NCBI RefSeq assembly: GCF_001577265.1
Contig: NZ_CP014517.1
Coordinates: 358,501 to 422,500, forward strand
Origin: Variovorax sp. PAMC 28711
Lineage (GTDB): Bacteria > Pseudomonadota > Gammaproteobacteria > Burkholderiales > Burkholderiaceae_C
DNA: 64,000 bases
Direction of reading: 5' to 3'
The translations under genes were made by a program, and so were the position numbers. The notes below the pieces were generated by a model that saw only the letters and a list, made by a program, of their open reading frames with translations, was not told the DNA's origin and made no database searches. This document shows positions 20,701-30,032 of this stretch, piece after piece; position 1 is the first letter of the stretch; each line of letters begins with the position of its first letter.

Positions 20701-21308
20701 TGCGGCAAGCCGGCTTCCCGTTCGATCCGAACTGGTTTGCACCTCACCTCGAGTTCCGCTTCCCGCTGGTGGGCCAGGTGCAGGCGATGGGCGTCGAGCT
20801 CTCGCTGCGCAATGCGCTCGAACCCTGGCATGTGATGGGCGAAGAAGGATCGTCCGGCGGCACGGTGCGCTATGTCGACTCGTCTCTCGAACGCATCGAA
20901 GTGCGCGTGACGGGCCTCAACGAGAGCCGCCACGTCATCACGGTCAACGGCAAGGTCCTGCCGCTGCAACCGACCGGCACCACAGGCGAATTCGTGGCGG
21001 GCGTTCGCTACAAGGCCTGGAATCCGCCTTCGGCGCTGCACCCGAGCATCGACGCGCATGCGCCGCTCACGTTCGACATCGTCGACACCTGGATGAAGCG
21101 CTCGCTCGGCGGTTGCCAGTATTTCGTGGCGCACCCGGGCGGTCGCAACTACGAGACCTTCCCGGTCAATGCCTACGAGGCCGAGAGCCGTCGCATGTCG
21201 CGCTTCACCCGCATGGGCCACACGCCCGGTGTTCTCAAGACGCCGCCCGCGACCATTGAGCTGGCCGGCAGCCGCGAGTTTCCGTTCACGCTGGACCTGC
21301 GTCGTTGA
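17796..21308 (+). CDS. Transglutaminase-like / DUF2126 two-domain protein
   Basis: This ~1170-residue protein starts MSIHAALHHVTHYKYDRPVQ. Residues 1-90 match the bacterial transglutaminase N-terminal region. Residues ~150-260 are a transglutaminase core with a complete catalytic set: Cys180 (GSGSCRDSGW), His229 (DLHAWCEVF) and Asp245 (GLDATSG). From about residue 310 the large DUF2126 domain follows (MGGEPTYVATSDRDAAEWN ... PHARMSIAQQLLIRALVARFW). An upstream in-frame start (17688) would overlap comEC's promoter region and lacks family sequence. The protein pairs with the ATP-grasp/alpha-E fusion immediately downstream. The bond made or cleaved and the substrate are unknown. Confidence 0.92.
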   Translation: MSIHAALHHVTHYKYDRPVQLGPQVVRLRPAPHCRSNVISYSLQVEPAEHFVNWMQDPFANYQARLVFPEKTTEFKVTVDLVVEMAVYNPFDFFLEPQAENFPFKYTESQADELAPYLVADPVTPLVAAYLEKVDRKEQRTIDFLVGINQQVQKDVNYLIRMEPGVQTPEETLTSGSGSCRDSGWLLVQLLRHIGLAARFVSGYLIQLTPDVKALDGPSGTTVDFTDLHAWCEVFLPGAGWVGLDATSGLLAGEGHIPLACTPTPSSAAPIEGVVDDAEVEFGHEMVVTRIYESPRVTKPYTDEEWAEVLKLGEAVDKRLMAGDVRLTMGGEPTYVATSDRDAAEWNTDALGPTKRGYATELVQKLRAEYGNGGFLHFGQGKWYPGEQLPRWALNIFWRGDGQTLWHDPALFADERVPTHYTSEDARRFTTVLAHKLGLTERYMQAGYEDTFYYLWRERRLPVNVDPFDSKLDDELERVRLRRVFTQKLDAVIGYMLPIEPANADKDAPPLEGPGWKTGPWFLRDDRLYLIPGDSPMGYRLPLDSQPWASKGDYPYLIDRDPTAPRAALPSSADYRARYTAATTGAPKDDLGDVPYTFGAPPATTAALRMQGPGSASVGTVAAGTGSDGADTSATRQPRRGESAHWVTRTALCVEVRDPRRANGPAAEKVGVASGVIYIFMPPLARLEDYLDLVAAIEATATQLGVQIVMEGYPPPRDPRLKMLAVTPDPGVIEVNIHPAANWKELVEHTEFLYNAAFETRLSAEKFMTDGRHTGTGGGNHFVMGGATPADSPFLRRPELLASLLLYWHNHPSLSYLFSGMFIGPTSQAPRVDEARNDQVYELEIALKEIARNREVYGENMPAWLVDRTLRNILIDVSGNTHRSEFCIDKLYSPDSSTGRLGLLELRAFEMPPHARMSIAQQLLIRALVARFWDEPYKAPVTRWGTELHDRFLLPTFVKMDFDDVISEMRQAGFPFDPNWFAPHLEFRFPLVGQVQAMGVELSLRNALEPWHVMGEEGSSGGTVRYVDSSLERIEVRVTGLNESRHVITVNGKVLPLQPTGTTGEFVAGVRYKAWNPPSALHPSIDAHAPLTFDIVDTWMKRSLGGCQYFVAHPGGRNYETFPVNAYEAESRRMSRFTRMGHTPGVLKTPPATIELAGSREFPFTLDLRR

Positions 21309-21342
21309 TGCGCCGTGACGGCAGCGTGACCTTGCGCGGGCT

Positions 21343-24056
21343 GTGAAATCCTTGAACGAATCCCTGTTCGACAACGCGTCGCACGAAGCCCCGGCGGCTT
21401 TGGCGTCGTCGCTCGCCCCGCCGGCCCAGCCGGGCCATTTCGACGAGCTGCGTGGCCAAGCGACCCGCCCGGCCCCGCAGCGCCCCGGCACCCAATTCCC
21501 CGCAGCGCCGAGCGGCCCGTTGCTGTACGACGCGGCCGGCGAGCCCCCATCGGCCGCCACGCCGGAGCCGCCCACCGAGGACGACGCCAAGGCGCCGCTC
21601 GCGCCGGCGTGGAATCACTTCTTCGAAGAACTCGGCTCCGGCGGGTTTAGCGACCTGCCGCGCCGTGCGGTCAGCCTGGAGCGCCAGATCCGCGACAACG
21701 GCGTCACCTACAACGTGTACGCCGATGCGAACGGGCCGCAGCGACCCTGGTCGCTCGACCTGTTTCCGCTGATCGTTTCGCCCGAAAGCTGGGCCCAGAT
21801 CGAGGCCGGCGTGCTGCAGCGCGTGCGCGTGCTCGACCGCGTGATGGCCGACGTCTACGGCCCGCAGCAGCTGCTGGCCGAAGGCTTGCTGCCAGCCGCG
21901 CTGGTACGCGGCCATCCGGGTTATTTGCGCCCGATGCACGGCGTGAAGCCGCCCGGCGACACCTGGTTGCACATCACCGCGTTCGACCTCGCGCGCGGCC
22001 CGGATGGCAACTGGTGGGTGGTGTCGCAGCGTACGCAGGCGCCTTCGGGCCTCGGCTATCTGCTCGAGAACCGGCTCGCGATTTCTCGGCAGTTTCCGCA
22101 GGCCTTCGAGGCGCTCGACGTGCAGCGGCTGGCCGCCACCTACGGCGCCATGATGGAAGGCCTGCAGGCCATGTGCCCGGCGGGCGTGCCGCCGCACATC
22201 GCACTGCTCACGTCCGGCCCGTACAACGAAACCTACTTCGAGCACGCCTACCTCGCGCGCTACCTCGGCATCACGCTCGTCGAAGGCAGCGACCTCACGG
22301 TGCGCGACCAGCGCCTGTACCTCAAGACGCTGCAGGGCCTGCGCCCGGTGCACGGCCTCATCAAGCGCCTGGACGACCAGTACCTCGACCCGCTCGAACT
22401 GCGGCCCGATTCGACGCTCGGCGTGCCCGGCCTGCTGCAGGCGATTCGCGCCGGCAACGTGCTGGTCGCGAACATGCCGGGATCGGCCTTTCTCGAATCG
22501 CCCGCGTTGCTCGGCTTTTTGCCCGCCCTCGCCCGTCGCCTGATCGGCGAGAAGCTGCAGCTTCCGGCGCTGCCGACCTGGTGGTGCGGCGAGCGCGCCG
22601 CCATGGAATCCGTGCTCCCGCAGCTCGGCGACTGCGCCATCAAGCCGACTTACCCGGGATCGGACGCGCACCACACCTTCGAAGCCGTGCTCGGCAGCCA
22701 ACTCGGTCGTCGCGAGCTCGACGAATGGGCCGGCCGCATCGTGCGCCAGGGCGAGGCTCACACGGTGCAGAGCTACCTGCCGCTTTCGCAGATGCCGACC
22801 TGGACGCAAGACCTCGGCCCCGGCCACATCGCACCACGCGCCGTGCTGCTGCGCGTTTTCGCCGTGAGCGATGGTGCGCAATCGTGGCGCGTGCTGCCGG
22901 GCGGCCTCGCGCGCCTGGCCGGCGCCGATGCACAGATCGCCTCGATGCAGCGCGGCGGCAGCAGTGCCGACGTCTGGGTGCAGACCGCGGGCGTCGTCGA
23001 CCGCACCACGCTGCTCCAACCGCACGCCACGCCGGCCTCGTTGGCGCGACACCGCGCCCCCGTCACCAGCCGCGCCGCCGAGAACATGTTCTGGCTCGGC
23101 CGCTACACCGAGCGCGCCGAGAACGCCGTGCGGCTCGCCCGCCTCACGATCGACCTGCTGAGCGGCGAAGACCAGTCGTCCCGCCCCCTGCTCGCCTGGC
23201 TGCACAAGCTGGCGCTGCGCAATGCGCTGGTTCCACGCGACGTGCCGGCTGCGCCGAAGTCGCGCCGGGTGTTCGAACGCGCGCTGATCGCCGAACTCGG
23301 CGATGTCGACAAGGGCGGCAGCGTCGGCTACAGCCTGCGCTGCGTGCGCGAAGCGGCGGCGGCCGTGCGCGAGCGGCTGTCGCAAGACCACTGGAACCAG
23401 ATCGTGCGCGCCGAGGCCGAATTCCTGCGCCGCACGGCCGAGCAATCGGGCGAAATCGGCGAAGGCAGCTACGCGACCGGCGCCGCGCTGCGGTCGCTCG
23501 AATCGGCGAGCGCCGCGCTCGCCGCCATGACCGGCGCACAGACCGACCGCATGACGCGCGACGACGCCTGGCGGCTGCTCTCGATCGGCCGCCATATCGA
23601 ACGCCTCGGCTTCCTGTCGAGCGCGCTGGCGGCCGGGTTCGAGAACGGCGCGGTGCACGAGATCGCCGGCTTCGAGGCGATGGTCGCGCTGTTCGACAGC
23701 ACCATCACCTTCCACGCCCGCTACCAGCAGCGCCGCGACGTCGCCACGCTGGTCGACCTGCTGGTGCTGGATGGCGACAACCCCGCTCGCTGGCCTGGGT
23801 CACGCAAACCCTGCGCGGCCGCATCGCACGGCTGGCCGGCAGCGCGCCGGGCAAGCTCACCGCCCTGTCGTACGAGTTGCCGGACCCGGCCACCTGGACG
23901 CTCGAACGGCTGTGCGAATCCGGCGCCGAAGCGCAGTATCCCGCCCTGGTCCAGCTGTTTGAGAGCCTCGAAACCGCGGCGTACCATGTGTCCGACGCCA
24001 TTGGCATCCGTTACTTCACCCTGACCTCAGAATCCCTTCGCTCCGTCGGCGTCTGA
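21343..24056 (+). CDS. Circularly permuted ATP-grasp fused to alpha-E (frameshifted as sequenced)
   Basis: This ~904-residue fusion begins at GTG 21343. After a ~95-residue Pro/Ala-rich lead comes a circularly permuted ATP-grasp domain (SGLGYLLENRLAISRQFPQA; TSGPYNETYFEHAYLARYLG; LRVFAVSDGAQSWRVLPGGLARL). An alpha-E domain follows from about residue 565 (ENMFWLGRYTERAENAVRLA). The frame breaks at the CCCC run 23781-23784. One extra C restores GDNPRSLAWVTQTLRGRIARL and reading continues to the true stop at 24056, so the gene is probably intact. It is the fused counterpart of the two separate genes at 12619-15095 and is operonic with the genes on either side. Confidence 0.88.
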
Positions 24057-24098
24057 TTGCGACACGCAGTGCGCGAAGACTGGGGGCGAGCCAAGTTC

Positions 24099-25040
24099 AT
24101 GCGCCTTCACGTCACCCACGAAACCCGCTACGACTACACGCCGCCCGTCGAGACGGCGCAGCACCTCGCGCACCTGAGGCCGCTGGTCACGCCGTCGCAA
24201 CGCCTGGTCAGCCACCGGTTGCGCATCACGCCCGAGCCGGCGCAGCGCAGCGAATCGCCCGATCTCTACGGCAACACCCGCGCCTTCTTCGCCCTCGAAT
24301 CGACGCACGACGAACTGGTCGTCACGGCCGAGAGCGTGGTCGAAACGTCGGTGCCGCGCCTCGCGCCATCGGTCGCACGCGAACTGCCCTGGGAAGCGGT
24401 GCGCGAGCGCTTTCGCTATCGCAAAGGGTTCAGTTTTGATGCGGCCTCGGACTTCGGCTTCCCCTCGCCCTACGTGCCGCTGCACGACAACTTCGCGGCC
24501 TACGCGCGGGCCAGTTTCGCGCCCGGCCGTCCCACGTTCGACGTCGCGATGGACCTGACGCTGCGGATGCACCGCGACTTTCTCTACGACGCCGAGAGCA
24601 CCGAGATCAACACGCCGGCGGTCGAGGCGCTCGCGCAGCGCAAGGGCGTGTGCCAGGATTTCGCGCACATCATGATCGCGTGCTTTCGCACGATGGGTTT
24701 GCCCGCGCGCTACGTGAGCGGCTACCTGCTGACCCAACCGCCGCTGGGCCAGCCGCGCCTCATCGGCGCCGATGCCTCGCATGCCTGGGTGCAGGTTTAC
24801 CTGCCCGGCGTGGTGGGTCCGGGCGATTGGGCCGACTTCGACCCGACGAACGGGCGCCAGCCCGGCGAAGACTACGTGACCCTGGCGCTCGGCCGCGACT
24901 ACTCCGACGTCTCGCCGATGCGCGGCGTGCTGCACGGCGGCGCGCGGCACACGCTGCATGTCGGCGTCACGGTACAGCCGGCGGAGGAACTGCTGACGGC
25001 GTCGTCGCAGTCGCAGTCGCAATCCCAATCTTCTTCCTGA
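24099..25040 (+). CDS. Transglutaminase-like cysteine peptidase family protein
   Basis: This ~313-residue protein starts MRLHVTHETRYDYTPPVETA (ATG 24099), the transglutaminase N-terminal region. The core has Cys185 (RKGVCQDFAHIMI), His228 (ASHAWVQVYLPG) and Asp248 (DFDPTNGRQPGEDY), a complete catalytic triad. It ends with TASSQSQSQSQSSS, a Ser-Gln tail resembling that of the ATP-grasp protein at 13596. It is the last gene of the DUF2126 / ATP-grasp-alpha-E / transglutaminase operon. Members may act as amide-cleaving or cross-linking enzymes; activity is not established. Confidence 0.92.
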   Translation: MRLHVTHETRYDYTPPVETAQHLAHLRPLVTPSQRLVSHRLRITPEPAQRSESPDLYGNTRAFFALESTHDELVVTAESVVETSVPRLAPSVARELPWEAVRERFRYRKGFSFDAASDFGFPSPYVPLHDNFAAYARASFAPGRPTFDVAMDLTLRMHRDFLYDAESTEINTPAVEALAQRKGVCQDFAHIMIACFRTMGLPARYVSGYLLTQPPLGQPRLIGADASHAWVQVYLPGVVGPGDWADFDPTNGRQPGEDYVTLALGRDYSDVSPMRGVLHGGARHTLHVGVTVQPAEELLTASSQSQSQSQSSS

Positions 25041-25062
25041 TCAATTTCCCTTTGGAGTCTTC

Positions 25063-25521
25063 ATGAGCGTTTACGACAAGCTGTCCCAACTCGGCATCTC
25101 GCTGCCGCCCGTCTCCGTGCCCGCCGCCGCATATGTGCCCTTCGTGCAGACCGGCAACCTGGTCTTTCTCTCTGGCCACATCGCCAAGAAAGACGGCAAG
25201 CCCTGGGTCGGCCAGCTCGGCGCCGGCATCGCCACCGAGGAAGGCAAAGCCGCGGCCCGCGCGATCGCCGTCGACTTGCTCGGCACGCTGCATGCAGCCG
25301 TCGGCGACCTGAACAAGGTCACGCGCATCGTCAAGCTCATGAGCCTGGTCAACTCGACCGGCAGCTTCACCGAGCAGCATCTGGTGACCAACGGTGCGAG
25401 CGAGCTGTTCGCCGAAGTGTTCGGTCCCGAAAAAGGCGCGCATGCGCGCAGCGCGTTCGGCGTGGCGCAGATTCCGATGGGCGCCTGCGTCGAGATCGAA
25501 CTGATCGCCGAAATCGGCTAA
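25063..25521 (+). CDS. RidA family enamine/imine deaminase-like protein
   Basis: This 152-residue protein of the YjgF/YER057c/UK114 (RidA) fold contains LVFLSGHIAKKDGKPWVGQL and ends with RSAFGVAQIPMGACVEIELI. The family hydrolyses reactive enamine/imine intermediates from PLP enzymes, or uses related substrates. The sequence belongs to a longer subgroup rather than archetypal RidA, so the substrate is unclear. It follows the transglutaminase gene by 22 bp with a GGAG site. Its stop codon overlaps the stop of the convergent regulator gene. Confidence 0.88.
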   Translation: MSVYDKLSQLGISLPPVSVPAAAYVPFVQTGNLVFLSGHIAKKDGKPWVGQLGAGIATEEGKAAARAIAVDLLGTLHAAVGDLNKVTRIVKLMSLVNSTGSFTEQHLVTNGASELFAEVFGPEKGAHARSAFGVAQIPMGACVEIELIAEIG

Positions 25522-26579
25522 GCCGCAACGACACCCGACGACGAGCCACGCACCACCAGCTCGCCCGGCAGCAGCAGTTGCCGTGGTGCCGCCTCGAGGC
25601 CTTGCAGTCGCTCGATGAGGCAGCTGGCCGCCGCGCGACCGATGGCATCGGTCGGCTGCGAAATCGTCGACAGGCCCGGCCCGATCAACGACGCCCATTC
25701 GGGATCGTCGAAGCCGACGAATCCGAGATCGGTACCGAAACCCCAACCCAGTCGTGCCATCGCCTGCGCGACACGCAGGGTGACGACCGCGTTGCCCGCG
25801 ATCACCGCCGCGCGTCGGCCGCCCTCCGCGGGCCCGGCGCGCTTGCGCAGCGCTCGCAACGCCGCGTCGAGGGCGTCTTCTTGTTGCACCACACACTCGA
25901 ACACTTCGCCGGCCACCTTCGGCTGATGGGCTGCCAGACAGGACGAGAATGCCGCGGCGCGCTCACGCCGCGAGCTCACCCCTTTCTGCGGTTCCGTGAT
26001 GTAGAGCAGTTCTTGGTGCCCGCCCGCGACCAGGTGGCCGCACGCCTGCTGCATCGCGTCGCGGTTGTCGAGCGAAACGAAATCGGTGTGCATGCCGGCA
26101 TGTCGCCGGTCGACCAGCACGGCGGGCTTGCCATGCAGCGCATCGGCATCGACCAGGCCGGCACCACGGCCCAGCGTATTCAGGATGAACCCGTCGACCT
26201 GGTACCCGGCCAGCGCATCGATCGCTTCACGCTCCCGATCGAAATCGTTGCCCAGGTTGAACAACATCACCAGATAGCCGGCGTCCTGGCACGCCTTTTC
26301 GGCACCGCGCAGCACGGCCACCGAATAGGGATTGGTGATGTCCGCGACGATCAGTCCGATCAATCGCGAGCGGCCCCGGCTCAACGCCTGCGCCATCGGG
26401 CTCGGCGAATAGGCCAGCGCCGCGATGGCGGTTTCGACGCGCGTCGCGATGTCGGGGCTGAGCAATCGTTCGCGGTGGTTCAGGAAGCGCGAAACGGTCG
26501 CCTTCGACACGCCCGCGGCCTCGGCCACGTCGGCGATGGTGGCGCGGCGCTGGCGTGCCCCGTGAACGCGAGCGTTCAC
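25518..26579 (-). CDS. ptxS: LacI-family repressor, PtxS-like (2-ketogluconate regulon)
   Basis: This 353-residue LacI/GalR regulator has an N-terminal HTH (ATIADVAEAAGVSKATVSRFLN) and a periplasmic-binding-like effector domain (GLIVADITNPYSVAVLRGAE). It starts at GTG 26579, overlapping the dehydrogenase stop (GTGA), and is the last gene of the operon. A perfect palindrome TGAAACCGGTTTCA upstream of the operon (32278-32291) equals the operator reported for Pseudomonas PtxS. Together with the kguE/K/D neighbours this makes it the likely autoregulating repressor responding to 2-ketogluconate. The assignment rests on motif and context. Confidence 0.82.
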   Translation of the reverse strand: MNARVHGARQRRATIADVAEAAGVSKATVSRFLNHRERLLSPDIATRVETAIAALAYSPSPMAQALSRGRSRLIGLIVADITNPYSVAVLRGAEKACQDAGYLVMLFNLGNDFDREREAIDALAGYQVDGFILNTLGRGAGLVDADALHGKPAVLVDRRHAGMHTDFVSLDNRDAMQQACGHLVAGGHQELLYITEPQKGVSSRRERAAAFSSCLAAHQPKVAGEVFECVVQQEDALDAALRALRKRAGPAEGGRRAAVIAGNAVVTLRVAQAMARLGWGFGTDLGFVGFDDPEWASLIGPGLSTISQPTDAIGRAAASCLIERLQGLEAAPRQLLLPGELVVRGSSSGVVAA

Positions 26580-27559
26580 GCAGCCGCCGTGTCGTACACC
26601 GCAGCAGGCCGTTCGCCGGCAAGTGCCTGCAGCAGGTTGGTGGTGGCGAGCTCGGCCATGGCGTGCCGCGTCTCGTGCGTGGCCGAACCGATGTGCGGCA
26701 ACGGCGTCACGCGCGGATGCGTGCGCAACGGCGAGTCGGCCGGCAGCGGTTCGGTGGCGAACACGTCGAGCCCCGCGGCGCGCAACGTGCCGTGGTCAAG
26801 CGCCGCGAGCAGCGCCGCCTCGTCGACAGTCGCACCGCGTCCTCCGTTGATGAACACAGCGCCGGGCTTCATCTTGCCGAAGCAGCGCGCGTCGACCATG
26901 CCGCGCGTCGCCTCCGACAGCGGTAGCATGGCGACCACGAAGTCGCTGCGCGCCAGCAAGTCGTCGAGCGGCGTGTGGTGTGCCTTGCCCTGCAACGCGG
27001 GCGCCTGCGCAGCGAGGTCGACCGCACGCCGCGCGTGGTACAGCACCGGCATGCCGAAGCCGAGCGCCGCACGCCGCGCGATGGCCTGACCGATGCGGCC
27101 GAAGCCGAGCAGGCCGAGCGTCTTGCCGTGCACGTCGAAACCGAACAACTCCTCGTCGATGTTCTTGGTCCAGCGACCCTCGCGCACCAGCGTCGAGAGC
27201 TCGACCACGCGACGGCTGGTCGCCATGAGGAGCGCGAAGACCGTGTCGGCCACCGTCTCGTCGAGCACGCCCGGCGTGTGGCACAGCAGGATGCCGCGCC
27301 GATGCAATTCGGCCAGCGCGTAGTTGTCGACGCCGACCGATACGCTGGAGATCACTTTGAGCTTCGGCGCGCGCGCCAGCAAGGCCGCGTCGACCGGAAA
27401 GCTCGAACCGATCAGCCCTTCTGCCTCGGGCAGCGCGGCGTGGAACGCGGCCACGTCCTTCTTGGCGTCGACCACCACCACGTCGTGCACCGCGGTGAGC
27501 CGGGCCAGCTGGTCGTCGGGCAGCACACGAAAAACGACGACCCGTTTGCGCGCGCTCAC
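26576..27559 (-). CDS. kguD: D-2-hydroxyacid dehydrogenase, probable 2-ketogluconate-6-phosphate reductase
   Basis: This 327-residue NAD(P)-dependent D-isomer 2-hydroxyacid dehydrogenase has the Rossmann motif GLLGFGRIGQAIARRAA. Family catalytic positions are visible around NGGRGATVDEAAL (Arg), LDVFATEPLP (Glu) and LPHIGSATHETR (His). In the kgu pathway this enzyme reduces 2-keto-6-phosphogluconate to 6-phosphogluconate. Close relatives reduce glyoxylate, hydroxypyruvate or free 2-ketogluconate (GhrB), which cannot be excluded from sequence alone. GTG 27559 overlaps the kinase stop, and its own stop overlaps the regulator start. Confidence 0.82.
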   Translation of the reverse strand: MSARKRVVVFRVLPDDQLARLTAVHDVVVVDAKKDVAAFHAALPEAEGLIGSSFPVDAALLARAPKLKVISSVSVGVDNYALAELHRRGILLCHTPGVLDETVADTVFALLMATSRRVVELSTLVREGRWTKNIDEELFGFDVHGKTLGLLGFGRIGQAIARRAALGFGMPVLYHARRAVDLAAQAPALQGKAHHTPLDDLLARSDFVVAMLPLSEATRGMVDARCFGKMKPGAVFINGGRGATVDEAALLAALDHGTLRAAGLDVFATEPLPADSPLRTHPRVTPLPHIGSATHETRHAMAELATTNLLQALAGERPAAVYDTAAA

Positions 27560-28506
27560 AGTGCGGCCTCTTCGAGTTCGGCGCGTGTCGGCAAGCCTTC
27601 GGTGTCGCCGAGCACCTGCACCGCGCGGGCGCCGATCCAGGCGCCGCGGCGCACTGCGTCGGGCACGCTGCGGCTTTCGAGCAGCGCGCTCACCACGCCG
27701 GCCGCGAAGCCGTCGCCCGCGCCCACCGTGTCGATGATCTCGGCCACCGGAAAGCCCTCGACGTGGCCCGTGCCGGCCACGTCACTGTCGTAGTACGCAC
27801 CCTCGGCGCCGAGCTTGACCACGACGAGCGTCGCGCCGCGCTTTCGGTAGAAGCGCGCCACACCTTCGGGCGTGGTCTCGCCGGTGAGCAGCACGCCTTC
27901 TTCCATGCCTGGAAACACCCAATCGGCACGCGATGCGAGCGTGTTGATCCAGTGGCGCATCGTATCGGTGGACGACCACAGCGTCGGGCGCAGGTTGGGG
28001 TCGAACGAGACCGTGCGGCCGGCCGCACGCATCACGTCCACGCACTTCAGCGCGGCCTGCAGGCTGGTGTCGGAAATCGCCGCGAAGACACCCGTGGCGT
28101 GCAGATGACGCGCCGAGGCGAGCCACGCTTCATCGACATCGGCCGGGCCCATCTGGCTGGCGGCAGAACCCTTGCGGTGGTATTCGACCGGCGGGTCGCT
28201 GCCGTCGGTCACGCGTCCCTTGAACTGGAAGCCGGTGCGCTGCGACGCATCGCAGATCACATGCGAGCAATCGATGCCCTCGGCTTTCATCGACGCGATG
28301 AGCGAGCGGCCCATCGAATCGGTGCCGAGGCGACTGGCCCAGCCGACCTTCAGCCCGAGCCGCGACAGCCCGATGGCAACGTTGGTTTCGGCACCTGCAG
28401 TTCGCTTGAAGAACGACTGCGCGTTCTCGATCGGGCCGGGCCGGTCGGCCACCAGCAACAGCATCGCTTCGCCGAAGAGCGCAACGTCGAAAGCGTGTTC
28501 GCTCAT
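27556..28506 (-). CDS. kguK: PfkB-family sugar kinase, probable 2-ketogluconokinase
   Basis: This 316-residue ribokinase/PfkB kinase starts MSEHAFDVALFGEAMLLLVA. It shows the N-terminal substrate loop GAETNVAIGLSRLGLKVGW and the C-terminal signature DTVGAGDGFAAG with the catalytic Asp. It resembles 2-keto-3-deoxygluconokinases and 2-ketogluconokinases. Neighbouring kguE, kguD and ptxS favour phosphorylation of 2-ketogluconate at C6. It lies 8 bp after the isomerase stop and overlaps the dehydrogenase start. The longer frame to 28602 overlaps kguE and lacks family sequence. Confidence 0.82.
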   Translation of the reverse strand: MSEHAFDVALFGEAMLLLVADRPGPIENAQSFFKRTAGAETNVAIGLSRLGLKVGWASRLGTDSMGRSLIASMKAEGIDCSHVICDASQRTGFQFKGRVTDGSDPPVEYHRKGSAASQMGPADVDEAWLASARHLHATGVFAAISDTSLQAALKCVDVMRAAGRTVSFDPNLRPTLWSSTDTMRHWINTLASRADWVFPGMEEGVLLTGETTPEGVARFYRKRGATLVVVKLGAEGAYYDSDVAGTGHVEGFPVAEIIDTVGAGDGFAAGVVSALLESRSVPDAVRRGAWIGARAVQVLGDTEGLPTRAELEEAAL

Positions 28507-28513
28507 GCCGACC

Positions 28514-29247
28514 TCACAGGGAACGCAGGTGCGCGATCTGCTCGCGCGTGGTGGCCAGCAGGTCGTCGCCGACGAGCGGGTATTCGATGGCGCGCGGCAC
28601 ATCGGCCGGGAGCGCGCGCAGCACGGCGCGCCACGGCGCGACGGAGTCGGTCAACGGCACCGCCACCCATTTCGCCGGCAAGCGCTGCACGCCCTTGCAA
28701 TGCACGTAACGCACACGATCCGCGAACACTTGTGCGGCCTCCAGCGGGCATTCGCCGACGCAGTGCCAGTTGCCCATGTCGAAGGTCATCCCGAGTGAGA
28801 CGCCCGCGCGGTCGGCGACATCGAAAAAGGTTTGCAACGCCGGCAGGCTGCCGGCCGCGACCGTCTGGTCGTTCTCGATGACCAGTTCGATGCGCGTCTC
28901 GGCCAGCGAAACCTTCAAGCCCCACAGCGAGCCATGCGAGGTCGCACGAAAATCGCCGATCGACATCTTCAGGCGCTTGGCGCCGAGCGTCGTCGCCGCG
29001 GCGAGGCCGCGACCGAGCGCGGCGCTGTCGAGCCATCCGCCTTCGGCCCAGAGGCCTTCCGGGCTGGAGTACACCGACGCGAGGCCGGCCAGCGCAGGCA
29101 ATTCGGCCACCGGGTCGCGCAGCATTTCGCCGCGCACCTCGACCGAATCCGCGCCCGCGGCCCTGGCCATCTGCGCGCACCAGAGCTGCCCGTGGCGGCC
29201 CACTTCCGCCGCACCGAAAGACGACAACGAAACGAGAACGGTGGACA

Positions 29248-29248
<1 letters not shown>
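28514..29248 (-). CDS. kguE: TIM-barrel sugar phosphate isomerase/epimerase, KguE-like
   Basis: This ~244-residue AP-endonuclease-2-type TIM barrel starts MSTVLVSLSSFGAAEVGRHG. Typical xylose-isomerase-like features include GADSVEVRGEML and IVIENDQT-like metal-site strands (ELVIENDQT, then TFDMGNWHCVGECP and YVHCKGV). It overlaps the ABC ATPase stop by one base (TGATG). KguE in Pseudomonas is part of the 2-ketogluconate operon, though its exact step is not settled. The large ORF to 29419 only extends it into the ATPase gene and is not used. Confidence 0.8.
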
Positions 29249-30006
<758 letters not shown>

Positions 30007-30032
30007 GACGTGTTCCTTCGATTCGATGTCGA

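Noticed and set aside
17709..21590. A 1293-codon open frame antisense to the DUF2126 gene
   Set aside because: It is a by-product of strong third-position G/C bias opposite a long real gene. It shows no domain, and the sense frame carries a complete catalytic triad and family motifs.
21286..23715. An 809-codon antisense open frame over the ATP-grasp/alpha-E gene
   Set aside because: Same GC-bias artefact: low-complexity Arg/His/Gln-rich translation with no recognisable motif.
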